A stretch of 11,651 nt of DNA, from positions 1-11,651 of the forward strand of contig CAYSUS010000167.1 of the NCBI GenBank assembly GCA_964434165.1. The letters run 5' to 3'. The notes beneath the pieces are model-generated. The model was not told the DNA's origin and ran no database searches. It was given only the letters and a program-made list of their open reading frames with translations. Positions 5,033-11,651 of this stretch are shown here, in pieces. This DNA comes from CAYSUS01 sp964434165. Its GTDB lineage: Bacteria; Planctomycetota; Planctomycetia; Pirellulales; Thermoguttaceae. How positions within the stretch are numbered: position 1 is the first letter of the stretch; each line of letters begins with the position of its first letter. The position numbers and the translations under genes are program-made.

Positions 5033-6322
5033 ATGCCCAGACCCGCCTCTCAGACCTCGCGACGCGACTTTCTCAAGGCCTCGGCCGCGGCCGCCAGCGG
5101 CCTTGCGCTTTCGCGGTCGGCCCATGCCCAGGGGAGCGACGTCATCCGGGTGGGCCTCGTCGGATGCGGGGGGCGCGGGTCGGGCGCGGCGGCCAACGCC
5201 ATGAACGCCGATCCGGGCGCGCGCCTGGTGGCCATGGCCGACATTTTCGACGACGCCGCGCGGTCCAGCCGCGAGCGCCTCGGGAAGATGAAGCCCGAGC
5301 AGGTCGCCGTGGACGACGACCACCTGTTCGTCGGATTCGACGGCTACCAGAAGGTGATTGACTCCAGCGACGTCGTGCTCATCGCCTGCGCCTCGCGGTT
5401 CCACCCCGAGTACCTGAGGGCCGCGGTGGCCGCGGGCAAGCACGTCTTCTGCGAGAAGCCGCACGCCCTGGACCCGCCGGGCATCGAGGTCGTGCGCCAG
5501 GCGTGCGAGGAGGCCAAGGCCAAGGGCCTCAGCGTGGTCTCGGGGCTCTGCTGGCGCTACCACACGGGAGTGCAGGAGACCATGAAGCGGGTCCGGGACG
5601 GGGCGATCGGCCGCATCGTGGCGATCCAGGAGACCTACATGCGCTCGCCCTACCGGCTCATCCCGCGCAAGCCCGGGTGGAGCGAGATCGAGTACCAGTA
5701 CCGCAACTGGTATCACTTCAATTGGCTGTCGGGCGACGACATCGCCCAGTCGCTGATCCACAGCATGGACAAGGGCTCCTGGGCGCTGGGCGATCGGCCG
5801 CCCGAGTGGTGCTACGGGGTGGGCGGGCGCGCGGCCTCCTTCGGCGAGGTCTATGGCGACGTGTTGGACCACAACGCCCTGGTCTTCGAATACCCCGACG
5901 GCGTGCGCATGTACGCCGTGGGCCGCGCCCAGAACGGCTGCTACAGCGAGGTCTCCGACATCTTCCTCGGCACCAAGGGGCGCTGCGATCTCCTGAAGCA
6001 CCGCATCGAGGGGGAGACCGAGTGGCGGTACGAAGGCCCCAAGTGCAACATGTACGACGCGGAGCACGCGGCGCTGTTCGCCGCCATCCGCGGCGGCCAG
6101 CCCATCAACAACGCTGCGTACATGACCACCAGCTCGATGCTCGCCATCCTCGGGCAGATGGTGGTCTATACGGGCCGCAAGATCCCCTGGGACGAGGCGG
6201 TCAGGGCCACGTACCGGCTGGGGCCCGACCAAACGCGCGGCTTCGACACCGAGCCGCCGGTCAGGCCGAAAGAGGACGGCACCTACCCGATTCCGGTGCC
6301 GGGCGTGACGAAGATGGGGTAG
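5033..6322 (+). CDS. Tat-exported Gfo/Idh/MocA family oxidoreductase
   Basis: A 429-residue NAD(P)-dependent dehydrogenase of the Gfo/Idh/MocA family, which oxidises sugars, inositols or related compounds. The N-terminus carries a twin-arginine signal, SRRDFLK (9-15), with an alanine-rich core and likely cleavage after AHA (32), so it should fold with its cofactor and act outside the cytoplasm. The Rossmann motif GLVGCGGRGSG is at 41-51, and the family's EKP motif at 141-143 (Lys142 is the usual catalytic or cofactor-binding lysine). The C-terminal region includes HFNWLSGDDIAQSLIHSMD (228-246), typical of the planctomycete-type secreted members. The ATG at 5033 follows AAGGAG with a 7-nt spacer, and longer in-frame readings add no signal. 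It converges with the BNR gene 27 bp downstream. The substrate is not predictable. Confidence 0.92.
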   Translation: MPRPASQTSRRDFLKASAAAASGLALSRSAHAQGSDVIRVGLVGCGGRGSGAAANAMNADPGARLVAMADIFDDAARSSRERLGKMKPEQVAVDDDHLFVGFDGYQKVIDSSDVVLIACASRFHPEYLRAAVAAGKHVFCEKPHALDPPGIEVVRQACEEAKAKGLSVVSGLCWRYHTGVQETMKRVRDGAIGRIVAIQETYMRSPYRLIPRKPGWSEIEYQYRNWYHFNWLSGDDIAQSLIHSMDKGSWALGDRPPEWCYGVGGRAASFGEVYGDVLDHNALVFEYPDGVRMYAVGRAQNGCYSEVSDIFLGTKGRCDLLKHRIEGETEWRYEGPKCNMYDAEHAALFAAIRGGQPINNAAYMTTSSMLAILGQMVVYTGRKIPWDEAVRATYRLGPDQTRGFDTEPPVRPKEDGTYPIPVPGVTKMG

Positions 6323-6349
6323 GGCCAGGAGACTTCCGAAGCCCGGTCA

Positions 6350-7606
6350 TCACTCCGCGCGCACCCACCGGATTCTCGCCAGCAGCAGGTTCCCGCGCCA
6401 GCCGCCGTGCGGCAGGGTCTCGCCGACCGTGACCCAGGACTCGTCGGGCGAAGCCGCCGTGACGTGGAAGTTGCCCATCCGGGCGACGTGCTTGGGGTCG
6501 TTGACGCCGTCGCCGGCCAGGGGGAGCACGAGCCGCTCCGTCGAGCGAATCAGCCGCAGCGTGCTCAAATCCACCTGCGCCATGAACAGCGGGGCGCGCC
6601 AGCGGAACACGTTGACGTTGCTTTCCGCCTTGCGCGTATAGACCAGGAGCAGCGCGCCCGGTCGGACAAGCCAGTGCTGCTGCGTCGTGGACATCGTCAG
6701 GGGCTGCCCGTCGTCCCATGCCCAGGGCTTGGGGGGCTGCCAGGTGAGCCCGTCGTCGGAGACGGACACGTACCCGCGCCCGTCCTCGGCGCGGATCGTC
6801 ATATAGTAGCGTCGTCCTACCGCCGCGAGGGACGGCTCCAAAAGGCCTCGCCCTGCCCCGTTGCGGAGCTCGGGGCCGACCTGGGCGATGGCGAGCGTGC
6901 GTCCGTCGAAATCGCACAGGGCCGCGGCCACGGCCCGGTCGCGGCGTCCCTTGGGGCCGAAGGACATGGGCAGCAGCACGCGCCCGTCGCCGAGCATCAC
7001 GCGCTGCGAGCAACCGCTGGTGTAAATCGCCGACCCGCGGGGGTCGTCCCACCGGAGGCGCTGCGGTCGCGACCATTGACCCTCACGGTCGCGCACCACG
7101 TAGACCGGCCACCGTGGTCCCTGCGGCCTGGCCAGTACGCCCCGGCGGTAGTAGACGTTATGTCCCATGGCCAGTACCGTGCCGGTCTTCGCGTGGCAAG
7201 TCGGCACCACGTCGCACACGCCCATCTCGAGGCCGTCTTCCACGCTCTCGCGGCCCAGCCCGGGGATCGGCTGCGGTTTGCTCCAGGTGCGGCCGAGATC
7301 TTCCGACGCGGTGACGTGCACGTGGCCGAAGACGTCCGAGCCGCCGATCGTCTGCATGGTCATCAGTGCTGTGGGCGGCGTCGTGCCCGGGATCACGCAT
7401 GCGCGGGGGTGGAACCACGTGGGGATGCCGCCGCCCCTCCTACCCTCCCAGAGCACTTGCGTGGTGATGCTTTCGATCTTCGTTTCCGGCGGAAGGGCGG
7501 GCGCGTTGGCGGCCCGGACCCATGCGGGGCATGCCGCGGCGGCCGACGCCAGACCGGCGAGGAAGCTGCGGCGGTCGAACTGCGGACGGTTGAGGTCGAG
7601 GCGCAT
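6350..7606 (-). CDS. Tat-type BNR-repeat (sialidase-like) protein
   Basis: A 418-residue protein with a twin-arginine signal, DRRSFLAG (11-18), an alanine-rich core and probable cleavage near RAANA (31-35). Two Asp-box (BNR) motifs are visible: SEDLGRTW (101-108) and SDDGLTW (283-289). This points to a sialidase-like six-bladed propeller. Planctomycete members of this group are numerous and usually annotated exo-alpha-sialidase or BNR-repeat protein; many are probably not sialidases. I could not assign the sialidase arginine triad or the Tyr/Glu pair by eye. The ATG at 7604-7606 has AAGG 7 nt upstream; the frame stays open far upstream (to 8581) only as a shadow of the PurF gene. It starts 23 bp after the purF-like stop, so the two are probably co-transcribed. 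Confidence 0.8.
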   Translation of the reverse strand: MRLDLNRPQFDRRSFLAGLASAAAACPAWVRAANAPALPPETKIESITTQVLWEGRRGGGIPTWFHPRACVIPGTTPPTALMTMQTIGGSDVFGHVHVTASEDLGRTWSKPQPIPGLGRESVEDGLEMGVCDVVPTCHAKTGTVLAMGHNVYYRRGVLARPQGPRWPVYVVRDREGQWSRPQRLRWDDPRGSAIYTSGCSQRVMLGDGRVLLPMSFGPKGRRDRAVAAALCDFDGRTLAIAQVGPELRNGAGRGLLEPSLAAVGRRYYMTIRAEDGRGYVSVSDDGLTWQPPKPWAWDDGQPLTMSTTQQHWLVRPGALLLVYTRKAESNVNVFRWRAPLFMAQVDLSTLRLIRSTERLVLPLAGDGVNDPKHVARMGNFHVTAASPDESWVTVGETLPHGGWRGNLLLARIRWVRAE

Positions 7607-7629
7607 GGCGCTGCCTTGCGGGGACGGGG

Positions 7630-9045
7630 TCAGGGGCCGCACGGCCGGTCGCAGCCGTCCCAACAGAAGGTGCAGAGCCGGTGCTTGGGCAGCCCGATGG
7701 CGGTCACGAGGTCGTCCAGGCGCTGGTAGCGGAGCGAGGTCAGGCCCAGTCGCTGGCCGATCCGCTCGACCATGGCCGCGTGGGCCGCGGTCGTCTCGTC
7801 GGCGTACTCGGCGAGCCGCTGGTCGGCGTCCCCCTCCAACTCCTTGATCGCCTTGCGCGCCGCCAGGTCGTGCTCCGACCGCGACCGCGAGAAGTTGAGG
7901 AACTTGCAGCCGAAGACGAGCGGCGGGCAGGCCGGTCGCATGTGGACCTCCTGGGCGCCATAATCGTACAGCCGCTGGATCGTATCGCGCAATTGCGTTC
8001 CGCGCACGATCGAGTCCTCGCAGAACAGGATTCTCTGGCCCTGGATCAGGTCGCGCACGGGGATCAGCTTCATGCGCGCGACCAGGTCGCGGACCCGCTG
8101 GTCCTGCGGCATGAAGCTGCGGGGCCAGGTCGGCGTGTACTTGACGAACGGCCGCCGGTAGGGGACGCCAGCCTGGTTGGCGTAGCCGATGGCGTGCCCC
8201 GTTCCCGAGTCGGGGATGCCGGCCACGCAGTCGATCGCGCACTCGTCGCGCTGAGCCAGGGCCGCGCCGCAACGGTTGCGAACCACCTCGACGTTGATGT
8301 CCTCGTAACTGGACGCGGGGTAGCCGTAGTACACCCACAGGAAGGCGCAAACCTGCATGGCCTGGCCGGGCGGCTTGATCGTCTCGAAGCCGTCGGGGGC
8401 GATCCGCACGATCTCGCCCGGCCCGAGGAACCGCTCCAGGTCGTATTCCAGGTTGGCCAGCGCGCAGGTCTCCAGCGTGGCGCAGCAGGCGCCGGGCTTG
8501 CGGGCCAGCGCGATCGGCGTGCGGCCGAGCAGGTCGCGCGCGGCGTAGACCGCGTCGCCGTGCAGCAGCAGGAGCGAGCACGAGCCTTCGATCGCCTCCT
8601 GGGCGCGGCGGATTCCCTCCTCGAAGGAGTCCTCGCGGTTGATCAGCGCGGCGATCATCTCCGTGGGGTTGATCGTCCCGCCGCTCATCTCGGCGAAGTG
8701 GGCGGTGCGGCTATCGAAGGCTCCCTCGGCCAGCTTCTCGAGGTTGGCCACGCGGCCCACCGTGGCCAGGGCGTACACGCCCAGGTGCGAGCGGATGATC
8801 AGCGGCTGGTCGTCGGTGTCGCTGATCACGCCGATGCCGAGGCTGCCGTGCATCCTGGGCAGGTCGTCCTCGAACTTGGATCGGAACTGCGCGTTGGTGA
8901 TGTCCTTGATGAAGCGGATGAAGCCGGCGTCGTTCTTGACGACCATGCCGCCGCGAACCGTGCCCAGGTGCGAGTGGTAGTCGGTTCCGTAGAACAAGTC
9001 GGCGACGCAATCGCCGTCGGCCGCCACGCCGTAGAGTCCGCCCAT
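7630..9045 (-). CDS. purF: PurF-like amidophosphoribosyltransferase with degenerate glutaminase domain
   Basis: A 471-residue member of the PurF family, which makes phosphoribosylamine from PRPP in the first step of purine synthesis. The N-terminal class II glutamine amidotransferase domain (about 1-220) opens MGGLYG, where canonical PurF has a nucleophilic Cys after the initiator Met. The expected RYST- and NGN-type pocket motifs read ISDT (74-77) and TVGRV (95-99). The phosphoribosyltransferase domain is well kept: IPDSGTGHAIGYANQAGVPY (277-296) and the PRPP loop EDSIVRGT (343-350). Cys233, Cys380, Cys458 and Cys461 match the four Fe4S4 ligand positions of the Bacillus-type enzyme. I recall proteins with an MGGFFG-type start in several phyla, so this is a variant lineage rather than damage. 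The start ATG has only a weak GGA ribosome site. It lies 211 bp after carB and 23 bp before the BNR gene. Confidence 0.85.
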   Translation of the reverse strand: MGGLYGVAADGDCVADLFYGTDYHSHLGTVRGGMVVKNDAGFIRFIKDITNAQFRSKFEDDLPRMHGSLGIGVISDTDDQPLIIRSHLGVYALATVGRVANLEKLAEGAFDSRTAHFAEMSGGTINPTEMIAALINREDSFEEGIRRAQEAIEGSCSLLLLHGDAVYAARDLLGRTPIALARKPGACCATLETCALANLEYDLERFLGPGEIVRIAPDGFETIKPPGQAMQVCAFLWVYYGYPASSYEDINVEVVRNRCGAALAQRDECAIDCVAGIPDSGTGHAIGYANQAGVPYRRPFVKYTPTWPRSFMPQDQRVRDLVARMKLIPVRDLIQGQRILFCEDSIVRGTQLRDTIQRLYDYGAQEVHMRPACPPLVFGCKFLNFSRSRSEHDLAARKAIKELEGDADQRLAEYADETTAAHAAMVERIGQRLGLTSLRYQRLDDLVTAIGLPKHRLCTFCWDGCDRPCGP

Positions 9046-9105
9046 CGGTTGTCCGCTGCCTTTCTTGTTTAGGTGCGATCAAGCCATGCCGCCCTCACCC
9101 CCGGG

Positions 9106-9197
9106 CCCTCTCCCGCGCGCGGGAGAGGGGAGGCCTCATGGATTCGCGCGTGCTCGCCACGGTGCGCCCGGCCCCTCTCCCGCGCGCGGGAGCGGGG
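9106..9197. repeat. Two long GC palindromes in the carB-purF gap
   Basis: Positions 9106-9129 form a perfect 24-bp palindrome (CCCTCTCCCGCG and its complement). Positions 9172-9197 form a second copy, CCCCTCTCCCGCG / CGCGGGAGCGGGG, with one mismatch. A CCCTCACCCCCGGG stretch precedes the first at 9092. They share their core with the repeats at 1-60. They fill most of the 211-bp gap between carB and the purF-like gene and may attenuate or end transcription between them, but neither has a T-tract. Confidence 0.8.
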
Positions 9198-9256
9198 AGG
9201 CTGCCACCCACCGCTCAGCCAGTCCCCTGGTCAACTCGTCACCCCCTCACCGCCCC

Positions 9257-11651
<2,395 letters not shown>

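Noticed and set aside
4937..6232. Long minus-strand ORF opposite the oxidoreductase gene
   Set aside because: It is an antisense shadow with His/Val/Gly-rich composition and no recognisable domain; the plus strand carries Rossmann and EKP motifs.
6323..6349. Bidirectional terminator between the convergent oxidoreductase and BNR genes
   Set aside because: The 27-bp gap contains no stable hairpin with a T-tract on either strand.
6350..8581. A 743-residue reading that would extend the BNR protein far upstream
   Set aside because: The first 325 residues are an out-of-frame shadow of the purF-like gene (Arg/Pro/Ala-rich, no homology). The Tat signal at 7606 marks the true start.
7681..9072. Long plus-strand ORF opposite the purF-like gene
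   Set aside because: It is an antisense shadow produced by GC-rich codons; its translation is low-complexity and the minus strand clearly encodes PurF motifs.
9106..9197. Possible CRISPR array or tandem repeats
   Set aside because: There are only two copies with an imperfect match and no uniform spacers; they are self-complementary palindromes rather than direct-repeat units with spacers.

Overview
This is a high-GC bacterial window with dense, mostly single-gene transcription units. The gene content suggests a planctomycete or a related PVC-group organism. The clues are a Tat-exported Gfo/Idh/MocA oxidoreductase, a Tat-type BNR (sialidase-like) protein, a secreted SMP-30-like beta-propeller, a small exported CxxCH protein of a kind I associate with Planctomycetes, and an argJ tail of planctomycete type. 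The assignment is inference from content, not from a marker gene.

Layout. Positions 1-85 hold GC-rich palindromic repeats. Positions 191-789 (minus) carry a two-gene toxin-antitoxin-like module, DUF433 followed by a DUF5615 PIN-like protein, with overlapping start and stop codons. Positions 790-1300 hold no gene but contain an imperfect hairpin and a GGGGTCAGGAC inverted-repeat element. An exported single-CxxCH cytochrome-like protein follows (1301-1717, plus). Positions 1718-2364 are a gene graveyard: two related GGCCGGTC hairpins, an 18-19-residue relic of the ArgJ C-terminus on the minus strand, and an N-terminal relic of an IS4-like transposase on the plus strand with a 2-nt frameshift. 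A secreted, cysteine-rich SMP-30-like propeller (2365-3468, minus) comes next, then a tRNA-Leu(CAG) gene with a good intrinsic terminator (minus). An orphan metzincin-like metalloprotease (3943-4755, minus) is divergent from the Tat-exported Gfo/Idh/MocA oxidoreductase (5033-6322, plus).

The right half is minus strand: carB (truncated by the window edge), a 211-bp gap filled with palindromic repeats, a PurF-like amidophosphoribosyltransferase, and 23 bp later a Tat-type BNR-repeat protein that converges on the oxidoreductase gene with a 27-bp gap.

CarB (carbamoyl phosphate for pyrimidines and arginine) and the PurF-like protein (phosphoribosylamine for purines) both belong to nucleotide supply. 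The oxidoreductase, BNR protein and propeller look like exported sugar or glycan-processing functions. The most notable protein is the PurF-like one: its phosphoribosyltransferase site and four putative Fe-S cysteines are intact, but its glutaminase domain lacks the N-terminal nucleophilic cysteine and other pocket signatures. I see no CRISPR array, intact transposon, prophage or clear new multi-gene system. The interest lies in the degenerate glutaminase, the decayed-gene region and the repeats.
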